A stretch of 64,000 bases of DNA, from the NCBI RefSeq assembly GCF_036023875.1, contig NZ_CP107931.1:930001-994000 (forward strand), in the 5' to 3' direction. This document shows positions 21,222 to 29,997 of the stretch, piece by piece; position 1 is the stretch's first letter; every line of letters starts with the position of its first letter. This DNA comes from Mycobacterium sp. NBC_00419 (GTDB lineage Bacteria > Actinomycetota > Actinomycetes > Mycobacteriales > Mycobacteriaceae). The position numbers were made by a program, and so were the translations under genes. The notes under the pieces are model-generated. The model saw nothing but the letters and a program-made list of their open reading frames with translations, was not told where the DNA came from and made no database searches.

Positions 21222-23801
21222 GTGCTTCCCAATCTCACCCGCAATGAGGCCGTCGAGCGCGCCGCGCTGGTCACCGTCGACAACTACCGGATCGTTCTCG
21301 ACCTGACGGTCTCCGACACGACCTTCAGGTCGACCACCACCGTCGAGTTCGAGGCCCTGCCCGGTGCGGACACCTACATCGACCTGGCGGCCGACGCCGT
21401 GCACAGTGCGGTCCTCAACGGACACGCGATCGACGTGTCGGGTTATGACGAGTCCACCGGTATCGCGCTGCGCGGGCTGGCCAAGCAGAACACCCTCGTG
21501 GTGGAGGCCGACTGCCGTTACTCGAACACCGGTGAGGGTCTGCACCGCTTCGTCGACCCCGTCGACGGCGAGGTGTACCTGTACTCGCAATTCGAGACCG
21601 CCGACGCCAAGCGGATGTTCGCCTGCTTCGACCAGCCCGACATCAAGGCGACCTACGACGTGACGGTCACCGCACCCGCGCACTGGCAGGTGATCTCCAA
21701 CGGGGCCACCGCCTCCGTCGAGGACACCGGCGAGGCCGGGCAATCTTCTCGGGTGCACACGTTCGTCACCACCCCGCGGATGAGCACCTACCTGGTGGCG
21801 CTAATCGCCGGGCCGTACGCGCGCTGGGACGACGTCTACACCGACGAGCACGGCGAGATCCCACTCGGGCTGTTCTGCCGGTCCTCGCTGGCCGAGTTCA
21901 TGGACGCCGAGCGGTTGTTCACCGAGACCAAGCAGGGTTTCGGCTTCTACCACCGCAACTTCGGGGTGCCCTACGCCTTCGGCAAGTACGACCAGCTGTT
22001 CGTGCCGGAGTTCAACGCGGGCGCGATGGAGAACGCCGGCGCGGTGACCTTCCTGGAGGACTACGTCTTCCGGTCCAAGGTGACCCGCTACAGCTACGAG
22101 CGCCGCGCCGAGACGGTGCTGCACGAGATGGCGCACATGTGGTTCGGCGACCTGGTCACGATGACCTGGTGGGACGACCTGTGGCTCAACGAGTCGTTCG
22201 CGACGTTCGCCTCGGTGCTGTGCCAGGCCGAGGCCACCGAGTACGACCAGGCCTGGACCACGTTCGCCAATGTGGAGAAGTCCTGGGCGTATCGCCAGGA
22301 CCAGCTGCCGTCCACCCACCCGGTGGCCGCCGACATCCCGGATCTGCACGCGGTCGAGGTGAACTTCGACGGCATCACCTACGCCAAGGGCGCCAGCGTG
22401 CTCAAGCAGCTGGTCGCCTACGTCGGGCTGGAGCACTTCCTGGCCGGTCTGCGCGACTACTTCGCCGCCCACGCGTTCGGCAACGCCACCTTCAGCGACC
22501 TGCTGGGTGCTCTCGAGAAGGCCTCCGGACGCGACCTGAGCGACTGGGGCCGCCAATGGCTCAAGACCACCGGCCTGAACACGCTGCGCGCCGACTTCGA
22601 CGTCGACGACGCCGGGCGGTTCACCCGGTTCGCGATCACCCAGGGCGGCGCCGCACCGGGTGCCGGTGAGACCCGGGTGCACCGACTGGCCGTCGGCATC
22701 TACGACGACGATCCGGTGACCGGCAAGCTGGTGCGGGTGCATCGCGAGGAACTCGACGTCGCCGGCGAGGTCACCGAAGTGCCTGCGCTGCAAGGTGTCT
22801 CACGCGGCAAGCTGATCCTGGTCAATGACGACGACCTGACGTACTGCTCGCTGCGTCTCGACGACGACTCTTTGCAGACCGCGCTGAGCCGCATCGCCGA
22901 CATCGCCGAACCGCTGCCGCGCACCCTGGTGTGGTCGGCGGCCTGGGAGATGACCCGCGACGCGGAGCTCAAGGCGCGCGACTTCGTGGCGCTGGTGATG
23001 AGCGGTGTGCAGGCCGAAACCGAGGTCGGGGTGGCCCAGCGGCTGTTGCTGCAAGCCCAGACCGCACTGAACTCCTACGCCGAGCCGGGCTGGGCGGCCG
23101 CCAACGGGTGGCCGGCCTTCGCCGACCGGCTGCTGGACCTGGCCCGCGAGTCGGCGCCCGGGTCAGACCATCAGCTGGCGTTCGTCAACGCACTGTGCAC
23201 CTCGGTGCTGTCGCGCAACCACGTCGCCGTGCTGGCGACGCTGCTGGACAACGAGCCGGCCGCGGTGAACCTGGCCGGCCTGGTGATCGACACCGACCTG
23301 CGCTGGCGCATCGTCACCGCGCTGGCCGCCAGCGGCGATCTGGACGCCGACGGTCCTGAGACGCCGTTCATCGACGCCGAGGCCCAGCGTGACCCGACCG
23401 CGGCGGGTAAGCGGCAGGCGGCCGCGGCGGCGGCGGCCCGTCCGCAGGCAGCGGTCAAAGAGCAGGCCTGGCAGCAGGTCGTCGAGGACGACACATTGCC
23501 CAACATCACCGCCCGCTCGATCATCGGCGGCTTCGGTCAGCCCGGGCAGGGCGCGCTGCTGGCGCCGTTCGCCACGCGCTACTTCGCGGCGATTCCCGGG
23601 GTGTGGGATCGCCGATCCAGCGAGGTCGCCCAGACGGTGGTCGTCGGGCTGTACCCGTCGTGGGACATCAGCACCGACGCACTGGCCGCCGCCGACGAGT
23701 TCCTGGGCGGTGAGCTGCCCTCGGCGCTGCGCCGATTGGTGCTCGAGGGGCGCGCCGGCGTGGAGCGCTCGCTCACAGCGCGCGCCTTCGACGCTGGATG
23801 A
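21222..23801 (+). CDS. pepN: Aminopeptidase N (M1 family)
   Basis: An 859-residue cytosolic zinc aminopeptidase, matching the size of M. tuberculosis PepN (Rv2467). The exopeptidase motif NAGAMENAG and the zinc site [11 protein letters not shown] with downstream NESFA are present. The C-terminal half is an ERAP1-like helical domain with an Ala-rich stretch. The GTG at 21222 gives the [12 protein letters not shown]-terminus typical of the mycobacterial protein, so a longer upstream in-frame extension is rejected; it would also overlap the divergent reductase gene. Confidence 0.96.
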   Translation: MLPNLTRNEAVERAALVTVDNYRIVLDLTVSDTTFRSTTTVEFEALPGADTYIDLAADAVHSAVLNGHAIDVSGYDESTGIALRGLAKQNTLVVEADCRYSNTGEGLHRFVDPVDGEVYLYSQFETADAKRMFACFDQPDIKATYDVTVTAPAHWQVISNGATASVEDTGEAGQSSRVHTFVTTPRMSTYLVALIAGPYARWDDVYTDEHGEIPLGLFCRSSLAEFMDAERLFTETKQGFGFYHRNFGVPYAFGKYDQLFVPEFNAGAMENAGAVTFLEDYVFRSKVTRYSYERRAETVLHEMAHMWFGDLVTMTWWDDLWLNESFATFASVLCQAEATEYDQAWTTFANVEKSWAYRQDQLPSTHPVAADIPDLHAVEVNFDGITYAKGASVLKQLVAYVGLEHFLAGLRDYFAAHAFGNATFSDLLGALEKASGRDLSDWGRQWLKTTGLNTLRADFDVDDAGRFTRFAITQGGAAPGAGETRVHRLAVGIYDDDPVTGKLVRVHREELDVAGEVTEVPALQGVSRGKLILVNDDDLTYCSLRLDDDSLQTALSRIADIAEPLPRTLVWSAAWEMTRDAELKARDFVALVMSGVQAETEVGVAQRLLLQAQTALNSYAEPGWAAANGWPAFADRLLDLARESAPGSDHQLAFVNALCTSVLSRNHVAVLATLLDNEPAAVNLAGLVIDTDLRWRIVTALAASGDLDADGPETPFIDAEAQRDPTAAGKRQAAAAAAARPQAAVKEQAWQQVVEDDTLPNITARSIIGGFGQPGQGALLAPFATRYFAAIPGVWDRRSSEVAQTVVVGLYPSWDISTDALAAADEFLGGELPSALRRLVLEGRAGVERSLTARAFDAG

Positions 23802-23824
23802 CCTCGCGCTGAGAGGATCGGGCC

Positions 23825-24208
23825 ATGGTGGCCCCCAACAGCCGGCGAGCCCGCGCCGCGCGCAGACGCACTCGACGCGTCAAGGCGGTGGTCAACGACC
23901 TGACCGAGGAGCAGTGGCTGGCGCTCAAGCAGGCCTGGAACGGCTGCGCCTATTGCGGGGCCACCGGCACACCGCTGCAGCGTGATTGCGTGATGGCGAT
24001 ATCCCGCGGAGGCCGCTACACCGTGGACAACGTGGTGCCAGCCTGCGCGGCCTGCAATGCCAGCAAGTGCAACGACGAGGTCACCAGTTGGATGCGGCGC
24101 AAACGCCTCGATGAACGCGCGTTCCTGGAGCGCTACGTCGCCCTCAGGAACACCGGCGCAGCGGTTACGGCCGAGAAGTCCCCGCCGACAGCACCCGCAC
24201 CGCACTGA
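23825..24208 (+). CDS. Small HNH-type endonuclease-like protein
   Basis: A 127-residue basic protein with a CAYCG zinc pair, a second pair [10 protein letters not shown], and the HNH-like core between them (DCVMAIS, DNVVPAC). The first histidine of a canonical HNH core seems to be replaced in [10 protein letters not shown], so nuclease activity is uncertain. It starts 23 bases after pepN and could be co-transcribed with it. Its 3' end overlaps the convergent DUF5130 gene by 44 bases. It is distinct from the larger HNH protein at 24890-25522. Confidence 0.8.
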   Translation: MVAPNSRRARAARRRTRRVKAVVNDLTEEQWLALKQAWNGCAYCGATGTPLQRDCVMAISRGGRYTVDNVVPACAACNASKCNDEVTSWMRRKRLDERAFLERYVALRNTGAAVTAEKSPPTAPAPH

Positions 24209-24644
24209 CCAACCCGTCGATCAGGTTGCCCTCCTTGAACGCTGACGCGGCCGCAGCCACCCCCAGCGGTGCGGACGACTCGATGCCACGGCCGCGAACG
24301 TCAGCGCCGTAGACCACCTCGATGGCCCGCTGGTCCGGCGAAACCGCCAGCAGCACAGCGTTGCTCGGGGTCGGGACGTCCTCGAGGAGCTCGCGGGCCC
24401 GGGCCGCGGTGTCGGCGCCGAGGTCACCGATGTACACCGCGAAGCGGGCCTTGGCCTGCCTGCTGCCGAACTTCAGGGCGTCGTCGAGGGCGACGAGGTC
24501 CTTGGTCGGGAACGGGTAGTTGACTGACAGATGGCCGGGCTCGGTGACGCCGGACAGTCGGCCGCTGGTGGTGACGGCCCAGCCCACCGGCAGGTTCGCC
24601 GGGTCGGTCGTCGCCAGTGCGCTCGCGTGGTCACCACTTGCCAC
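24165..24644 (-). CDS. DUF5130 protein, probable respiratory supercomplex factor PRSAF1 (Rv2468c-type)
   Basis: A 159-residue protein of the DUF5130 family (TPM-like fold expected) with [19 protein letters not shown] and an Ala/Gly-rich C-terminal part. From memory, the M. smegmatis homologue next to pepN was found in the CIII2-CIV2 supercomplex structures and named PRSAF1; this identification is by synteny and recall. The GTG at 24644 is chosen because GGGAGG lies seven bases upstream. A TTG at 24662 would also be in frame. The start overlaps the CtaJ-like gene by 14 bases, so the two are coupled. Confidence 0.8.
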   Translation of the reverse strand: MASGDHASALATTDPANLPVGWAVTTSGRLSGVTEPGHLSVNYPFPTKDLVALDDALKFGSRQAKARFAVYIGDLGADTAARARELLEDVPTPSNAVLLAVSPDQRAIEVVYGADVRGRGIESSAPLGVAAAASAFKEGNLIDGLVSAVRVLSAGTSRP

Positions 24645-24870
24645 TTGCGCCACCTCCCACAATCGTCTCGTTGGAACCGTGACCGTGATGCCCGTCGCCG
24701 GGAACGACCTCGTCGACGGCCGCCCATAGGATCGGCGCGTGCGTCCAGGGCTCGGACAGTGTGTAGGTGGCTGGATGGTTGCCCTTGCGGGAGAAGATCA
24801 TCGCGGCGAGGATCGCCACCACCAGCAGCGGTATCCCGCCCATCAACGAGTGAATGACTGCAGTGCTCAC
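24631..24870 (-). CDS. ctaJ: Small membrane protein, probable cytochrome aa3 subunit CtaJ (Rv2468A-type)
   Basis: A 79-residue protein with one N-terminal membrane helix ([14 protein letters not shown]) followed by a soluble tail containing [17 protein letters not shown] and a His/Gly-rich end. Synteny with M. smegmatis (between the DUF5130 protein and an HNH gene, near pepN and glbO) points to CtaJ, an accessory subunit of the aa3 oxidase in the respiratory supercomplex. The GTG at 24870 is preferred because a TANNNT element sits seven bases upstream (leaderless). A GTG at 24900 is possible but would overlap the HNH gene. Confidence 0.75.
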   Translation of the reverse strand: MSTAVIHSLMGGIPLLVVAILAAMIFSRKGNHPATYTLSEPWTHAPILWAAVDEVVPGDGHHGHGSNETIVGGGASGKW

Positions 24871-24877
24871 GATGCAA

Positions 24878-24883
24878 ACGGTA
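24878..24883 (-). promoter_or_regulatory. -10 element of the ctaJ-like gene, leaderless geometry
   Basis: On the minus strand TACCGT (TANNNT) is followed by seven bases and then the GTG at 24870. It lies between that start and the HNH stop (24890-24892). No ribosome binding site precedes the GTG, in line with a leaderless mRNA. Confidence 0.5.
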
Positions 24884-24889
24884 TCAGCG

Positions 24890-25522
24890 TCAGGCCGCAC
24901 CCTCGTCGAGGTAACGCACCCACGCGGGGTCGAGCTCCTTGACCGTGCACAACAGCCGCCAGTGCTGGCCCTTCGGCGGCGACGGCACCAGCCGCAATGT
25001 CCAGCCCAGCTCCGCCAGCAGCTTGTCGGCCTTGCGGTGATTGCACCCTGCGCACGCGGCCACGCAGTTCTCCCACGAGTGCTCGCCGCCGCGGCTGCGC
25101 GGGATCACATGGTCGACGGTGTCGGCCTTGGACCCGCAGTAGGCGCAGCGGAACCGGTCCCGGTGCATCAGGGCGGCCCTGGTCATCGGAATGCGTGCCC
25201 GGTAGGGCACCCGCACATAACTGCGCAGCCGGATCACCGAGGGCACCACGATCACCCGCGTCGCCGAGTGGATCACCGGCCCGGACGGGTCGTCGTGAAC
25301 CACGTCGGCCTTGCCGCACAAAAGCATGATGACCGCGCGGCGCATCGGCAACGCGGTCAACGGTTCGTAGGTCGAATTCAGCAGCAATACCCGGCGACGC
25401 CCCCACACTGACCCGTCAGCCGGGCTGGGTATGTGAGGGTCTTCGTGCAGCCCTGAGCCCGGGAGGGACCCGACGGTCCCCGCCGCGGCGCGGTGACCGC
25501 GGTTCCGTTTGCGCTGCGACAT
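24890..25522 (-). CDS. HNH endonuclease (Rv2469c homologue)
   Basis: A 210-residue protein. A low-complexity basic N-terminus leads into a conserved block (VLLLNSTYEPL) and a C-terminal HNH domain with CAYCG, VDHVIPRSRGG, N, and CAGCNHRK, so all zinc and catalytic residues are present. The ATG at 25522 follows GGAGG. The M. tuberculosis equivalent sits in the same place, divergent from glbO. The DNA or RNA target is not known. The 129-base divergent gap to glbO shows no promoter I could assign with confidence. Confidence 0.9.
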   Translation of the reverse strand: MSQRKRNRGHRAAAGTVGSLPGSGLHEDPHIPSPADGSVWGRRRVLLLNSTYEPLTALPMRRAVIMLLCGKADVVHDDPSGPVIHSATRVIVVPSVIRLRSYVRVPYRARIPMTRAALMHRDRFRCAYCGSKADTVDHVIPRSRGGEHSWENCVAACAGCNHRKADKLLAELGWTLRLVPSPPKGQHWRLLCTVKELDPAWVRYLDEGAA

Positions 25523-25651
25523 GCATCCTCCGCGCTCCAGTGCACCACGGATCGGCCGCGAGCGCACGGTTATTTCGGCTGTGTTCGCTGGTCGAGTCCG
25601 TGAACTTCGGGTGACGTCGGCTGCTCCGGGAGCGACGTACACAATGGTGGT

Positions 25652-26047
25652 GTGTCCCAAGATCCGCAGGCCTTCTACGACGCGGTGGGTGGTGCCGCAA
25701 CGTTCCGCGCCATCGTGTCCCGGTTCTACGAGCTGGTTCGGGAGGACGAGGTGCTCCTGCCGCTGTATCCCGAAGACGAGCTCGACGCCGCCGAAGACCG
25801 GCTGCGGATGTTCCTCGAGCAATACTGGGGCGGCCCGCGCACCTATTCCGACCTGCGCGGACACCCCCGCCTGAGGATGCGTCACGTTCCGTTCAAGATC
25901 GGGTTCATCGAGCGCGACGCCTGGCTGCGCTGCATGCATACCGCGGTCGCCTCCATCGACGCCCAGACACTGGACGACGACCATCGCCGCCAACTTATTA
26001 CGTATCTGGAAATGGCGGCCAATTCGATGGTCAACTCCCCGTTCTGA
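25652..26047 (+). CDS. glbO: Truncated haemoglobin O (group II)
   Basis: A 131-residue group II 2/2 haemoglobin, matching M. tuberculosis GlbO (Rv2470): FYDAVGG start, YPEDEL with the CD1 Tyr, FLEQYWGGP, proximal His in RMRHVPF and the G8 Trp in RDAWLRCMH. It binds O2 and NO and in M. tuberculosis is linked to the respiratory membrane. The GTG at 25652 gives the expected length. It lies close to the two supercomplex-associated genes and is divergent from the HNH gene. Confidence 0.96.
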   Translation: MSQDPQAFYDAVGGAATFRAIVSRFYELVREDEVLLPLYPEDELDAAEDRLRMFLEQYWGGPRTYSDLRGHPRLRMRHVPFKIGFIERDAWLRCMHTAVASIDAQTLDDDHRRQLITYLEMAANSMVNSPF

Positions 26048-26100
26048 GCCCGTCACCTGGATACTCTGAGCACCAAGGGTGCGGGGAAAGGGGTCCGGCG

Positions 26101-26757
26101 ATGGGACGTCAAGCCAGGGCTGAGGCCACCAGACGACGGATCATGGACGCCGCCGTCGAGTTGTTCATCGATCTCGGCTACGGCGAGGCGGGGCTAGCCG
26201 AGATCTTGGCGCGCGCCGATGTCACCAAAGGCGCGTTCTACTACCACTTCGAGTCCAAGGAAGCCGTCGCGGCGGCCATCATCGACGAGACGTACGTCAA
26301 GATCGCGGGCGCGGCGACGACCATCATCGAGTCGTCCGCGCCGGCCGTGGAGAACATCGTGCGGGCCACCTTCGTCGTCGCCGACCTGATGGCCTCCGAC
26401 CGGACCGTGCAGGCCGGCAAGATGCTTGCCCAGTCATTGACCCAGGTCAGCGATCGCGGGCCGAAGGCGTTTCTCGACTGGACCGCACTGTTCGTCGGGC
26501 AGGTCCGCCAGGCGGTCAGCCAGGGCGACCTCTGCGACGATCTCGACCCCGAGGACGTCGGCGAGACCGTGTGGGCCACCGTGCTGGGGACGCACGTGGT
26601 GTCCGACGCGGTGGGTGACGACGTGTTCGCCCGGCTGGCCCGGTCGTGGCGGGTGTTGCTCGGCGGGATCGTGCGAGCGGAGTCGCTGCCGTACTTCCGC
26701 GATTTCGTGGCCCGGACCTACCAGGCCTACGCGCACGCGCCGCTCACGGCACAATGA
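26101..26757 (+). CDS. TetR-family regulator, ScbR/ArpA-like
   Basis: A 218-residue regulator. The N-terminal helix-turn-helix region (RQARAEATRRRIMDAA, then TKGAFYYHFESKE) resembles gamma-butyrolactone receptor-type TetR proteins (ScbR/ArpA). The C-terminal ligand domain is all-helical. A purine-rich site (aaaggggtcc) precedes the ATG. It ends six bases before aglA, so it may be co-transcribed with it. It has no counterpart between glbO and aglA in M. tuberculosis. The ligand and regulon cannot be read from the sequence. Confidence 0.88.
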   Translation: MGRQARAEATRRRIMDAAVELFIDLGYGEAGLAEILARADVTKGAFYYHFESKEAVAAAIIDETYVKIAGAATTIIESSAPAVENIVRATFVVADLMASDRTVQAGKMLAQSLTQVSDRGPKAFLDWTALFVGQVRQAVSQGDLCDDLDPEDVGETVWATVLGTHVVSDAVGDDVFARLARSWRVLLGGIVRAESLPYFRDFVARTYQAYAHAPLTAQ

Positions 26758-26763
26758 GAGAGC

Positions 26764-28314
26764 GTGACTTCTGAACCGAGTTGGTGGGCGAACGCGATCT
26801 TCTATCAGATCTATCCCCGATCGTTTGCCGACAGCGACGGTGACGGCGTCGGCGACCTCGGCGGCGTGGTGGCGCACCTCGACCACCTCAGCACCCTGGG
26901 GATCGACGCGATCTGGCTGAACCCGGTGATGGTCTCGCCGATGGCTGATCACGGCTACGACGTCGCCGACCCGCGCGATGTCGATCCGTTGTTCGGCGGG
27001 CTGGCGGCACTCGAGCGGCTGATCACCGAGGCGCACGCCCGCGGGATCCGCATCACGATGGATCTGGTGCCCAACCACACCAGCTCCCAGCATGCGTGGT
27101 TCCAGGCCGCCCTGGCCGCCGCGCCAGGAAGCACCGAACGTCAGCGCTACATCTTCCGCGACGGCGCCAACGGCGAAGAGCCGCCCAATAACTGGGTGTC
27201 GGTCTTCGGCGGCCCGGCGTGGACGCGGGTTGCCGACGGTCAGTGGTATCTGCACCTGTTCGACGCTGAGCAGCCCGACCTCAATTGGGACAACCCCGAG
27301 GTGTTCGACGACCTGGAGAAGACGCTGCGGTTCTGGCTGGACCGCGGGGTCGACGGGTTCCGCATCGACGTCGCGCACGGGATGGCCAAGCCGCCCGGAC
27401 TGCCGGACATGAGCAATCCCGACGTCGAGATGCTGACGTCGCAGGACGACGATCCGCGGTTCAACCACGAAGGGGTTCACGACATCCATCGCGGCATCCG
27501 CTCGGTGCTCGACGACTATCCCGACGCGGTGTCGATCGGTGAGATCTGGGTGTTCGACAACGAGGACTTCGCGAAGTATCTGCGGCCCGACGAACTGCAT
27601 ATGGGCTTCAATTTCCGTTTGGTGCGAGCCGATTTCGATGCGGTCAGTGTTCACGACGCGATCGAGAACGCGTTGGCGGCCGCCGCGCTGGCCGATGCGA
27701 GCCCGACCTGGACGCTGTCGAATCACGACGTCGAACGGGAGGTCAGCCGTTACGGCGGCGGTGCGCTCGGCCTGTCCCGCGCCAAGGCCATGGCGATGGT
27801 GATGCTGGCGCTGCCGGGGGCGGTGTTCCTCTACAACGGCGAGGAACTCGGGCTGCCCAATGTCGATCTGCCCGACGAGGTGCTGCAGGACCCGGTGTGG
27901 GAACGCTCAGGACACACCGAACGCGGGCGCGACGGCTGCCGCGTGCCGCTGCCGTGGTCGGGCAGCACCGCACCGTTCGGCTTCTCGTCGAATCCCGACA
28001 CCTGGCTGCCCATCCCGGAGCAGTGGCGAACGTTGACCGTGGAGCGCCAGGCCGGCGACCCGGACTCGACGCTGACGTTCTTCGGGACCATCCTGCGGCT
28101 GCGGCGCAACGCTTTTCACTTCACCGAGAACGACATCGAGTGGGTGCAGCTTGGCCCCGGCGTGCTGGCGTTCTTCTCCGGCGGCGTGCTGTGCGTGCTC
28201 AACACCGCCGCCTCGGCGGTCGCCCTGCCTGACGGCACTGTCCTCGCCGCCAGCGCGCCGGTGAAAGACGGCATGCTCCCCGCTGACGCGGCCGCGTGGC
28301 TGGTGACGGACTAG
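26764..28314 (+). CDS. aglA: GH13 alpha-glucosidase (Rv2471 homologue)
   Basis: A 516-residue alpha-amylase-family enzyme cleaving alpha-glucosidic bonds of malto- or isomalto-oligosaccharides, or trehalose-related sugars. The GH13 regions are in order: DLVPNHTS (region I), GFRIDVAHG with the nucleophile Asp (II), GEIWVFDN with the acid/base Glu (III) and LSNHDVER (IV). The start is GTG, six bases after the TetR gene. The stop lies in a palindromic CTAG shared with the stop of the convergent DUF1345 gene. Confidence 0.94.
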   Translation: MTSEPSWWANAIFYQIYPRSFADSDGDGVGDLGGVVAHLDHLSTLGIDAIWLNPVMVSPMADHGYDVADPRDVDPLFGGLAALERLITEAHARGIRITMDLVPNHTSSQHAWFQAALAAAPGSTERQRYIFRDGANGEEPPNNWVSVFGGPAWTRVADGQWYLHLFDAEQPDLNWDNPEVFDDLEKTLRFWLDRGVDGFRIDVAHGMAKPPGLPDMSNPDVEMLTSQDDDPRFNHEGVHDIHRGIRSVLDDYPDAVSIGEIWVFDNEDFAKYLRPDELHMGFNFRLVRADFDAVSVHDAIENALAAAALADASPTWTLSNHDVEREVSRYGGGALGLSRAKAMAMVMLALPGAVFLYNGEELGLPNVDLPDEVLQDPVWERSGHTERGRDGCRVPLPWSGSTAPFGFSSNPDTWLPIPEQWRTLTVERQAGDPDSTLTFFGTILRLRRNAFHFTENDIEWVQLGPGVLAFFSGGVLCVLNTAASAVALPDGTVLAASAPVKDGMLPADAAAWLVTD

Positions 28315-28955
28315 CCCGACGAGAGCACGTTGACCACCGAGGCGATGATCATCGTCCCGAACACGAACGACAACAGGGCATGCCCCAGGGCAGTCCGGCG
28401 CATCCGCGTCGAGGTGAGGTTGGTGTCGGAGATCGCGAAGCTCATGCCGACCGCGAACGCGATGTAGAAGAAGTCGGAATAGCTGGGCTGATCCTTGCGA
28501 TTCGGGTCGTTGAAATCGATGCCCCCGCCCCGGCCCGACGCGAAATAGTGCTTGGCGTAGATCAGTGCGAACAGCGTGTGGATGGTGAGCCAGGACAGCA
28601 CGATGCTGCCGACGGCCATCCACCGTGCGGGGTCGTCGTGGGCCCGGTTCAACAGCACGCCGACACCGACCAGGCTGGACAACGCGCCGCCGAGGATCAG
28701 GCTGACGACTGCCGCGTGGCCGGGTTGCTCACGGCCGGCATGGCTGGCGGTCCGGCGGGCGTCGAAGTGCCACAGCGCCAGCCACGTCCACCCGGTGAAG
28801 ACGCCGGCCACCCCGGTCCAGCCGCCCAGCAGCGCCAGCGATCCGGTGCGCGGCCACAGTATTGCGGTGACCACGGCGCCGACCACGACTCCGACCGCGA
28901 CGCGCGCTGCCGGGCTGCGCCAGAACGGCAGGCGGTCGGCGTTGCCCGCGCTCAC
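28311..28955 (-). CDS. DUF1345 integral membrane protein
   Basis: A 214-residue membrane protein with about five or six hydrophobic segments and DUF1345 landmarks: an ISDTNLTS region near the end and DFFYIAFAVGMSF before it. The biochemical function of the family is not established. The GTG at 28955 overlaps the preceding stop as GTGA, so it is the last gene of the gdh - thioesterase - Rv2474c-type - DUF1345 run. Longer in-frame starts would lie inside the upstream gene. Confidence 0.88.
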   Translation of the reverse strand: MSAGNADRLPFWRSPAARVAVGVVVGAVVTAILWPRTGSLALLGGWTGVAGVFTGWTWLALWHFDARRTASHAGREQPGHAAVVSLILGGALSSLVGVGVLLNRAHDDPARWMAVGSIVLSWLTIHTLFALIYAKHYFASGRGGGIDFNDPNRKDQPSYSDFFYIAFAVGMSFAISDTNLTSTRMRRTALGHALLSFVFGTMIIASVVNVLSSG

Positions 28956-29587
28956 CGCAGCACCAGCGCAGGGTCGCCGCGGCGGCGGAACACCGAGCCG
29001 AATCGGGCGTCGATGCGCAGCCACGCCGGCAGCACCCGAACCCGAACGATCTCCTCGCTCGACGGTGACTCCGGCACGAAACCCATTGCGGTCAACGCGA
29101 ATACGCACCGCATCGGCACACCCGCCACCACGTCGCCCGAGCTGACCTGCAACACGTCCTGATCGAGCAGTGAGGCCGGCGGGCCGTGCGCACTGCCCTG
29201 GTCTCTGGCCAGTTCGGCGCCGCGGCGGGCGAGTTCGATCAGCACCGCGGCCGGCACGTCATCGAGATGGGCGAAGCCGGTCTCCGGCGGCAGTACACCG
29301 CGCCATGCCGAGTCCATCGGGAAGCCGGTGTCGATGTGCCCGGAGGTGTCGGCGCCCCGCAGCCCGCGGGCCAACGCGTCGGCACCGCAGGACAGGTCGG
29401 CGGGGCTCAGCTCACCGGCGACCACTCGCACGGCCAGCACGTCCAGGCCGGTGCCGACCCAGGACGCGAGGTAGCCGTCGCCGCGCCGGCGCAGCCGGAC
29501 TACCGCCGCCTCGTCGAGCCGCAGGGCCCGTTCGACGAAGGCGGCCAGGTCATTGCGCTGCACAGCGTCGGCAATGGTGAGGCTCAT
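28952..29587 (-). CDS. Conserved mycobacterial protein (Rv2474c-type), function unknown
   Basis: A 211-residue protein with no motif I recognise. It is soluble, rich in Ala, Leu and Asp, and has no signal peptide or membrane helix. Size and position between the Rv2475c-like thioesterase and the DUF1345 protein match M. tuberculosis Rv2474c. The ATG at 29587 overlaps the thioesterase stop as ATGA, and its own stop overlaps the DUF1345 start as GTGA, so it is firmly within the operon. Confidence 0.85.
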   Translation of the reverse strand: MSLTIADAVQRNDLAAFVERALRLDEAAVVRLRRRGDGYLASWVGTGLDVLAVRVVAGELSPADLSCGADALARGLRGADTSGHIDTGFPMDSAWRGVLPPETGFAHLDDVPAAVLIELARRGAELARDQGSAHGPPASLLDQDVLQVSSGDVVAGVPMRCVFALTAMGFVPESPSSEEIVRVRVLPAWLRIDARFGSVFRRRGDPALVLR

Positions 29588-29997
29588 CGCAGGTAGCGCT
29601 GCAGGTACTCCCGGTGCGTCGGCGAGAGCCGGACCAGTCGCTGCTCCTCGATGTGCACCGCCGCCAGCTGTGTCTCGGCGATCACCGACGGTCGCGAGTG
29701 GGGCTCGGCGCCCACCGAACGGACCTCGTAGCCCAGGGTGAAGTCGACCGCGCGCAGCCGCTTGGTCCACATCGTCACCTGCAGCGGTGAATCCACAAGC
29801 CGCAGTTGGCCTTTGTAGAGCACCCGAACCTCGTGGATGAGCAGTCCGATCGTGGTGATGTCGTCGGCGAAGGGCTCCCGCAGGAAGTCGACCCGCGCTT
29901 CCTCCAGGATCGTCACCATCGTGGCGTGGTTGATGTGCTGGTACATGTCGATGTCCGACCAGCGAACGTGCACGCCGGTGGTGAATCCGTTAACCAC
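29584..29997 (-). CDS. 4HBT-type acyl-CoA thioesterase (Rv2475c homologue)
   Basis: A 137-residue hotdog-fold thioesterase. The active-site segment [16 protein letters not shown] has the Asp and the His-Asn of the 4-hydroxybenzoyl-CoA thioesterase family, and LEEARVDFL follows. It should hydrolyse a short- to medium-chain acyl-CoA in the cytosol. The GTG at 29997 overlaps the gdh stop by eight bases. Confidence 0.9.
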   Translation of the reverse strand: MVNGFTTGVHVRWSDIDMYQHINHATMVTILEEARVDFLREPFADDITTIGLLIHEVRVLYKGQLRLVDSPLQVTMWTKRLRAVDFTLGYEVRSVGAEPHSRPSVIAETQLAAVHIEEQRLVRLSPTHREYLQRYLR

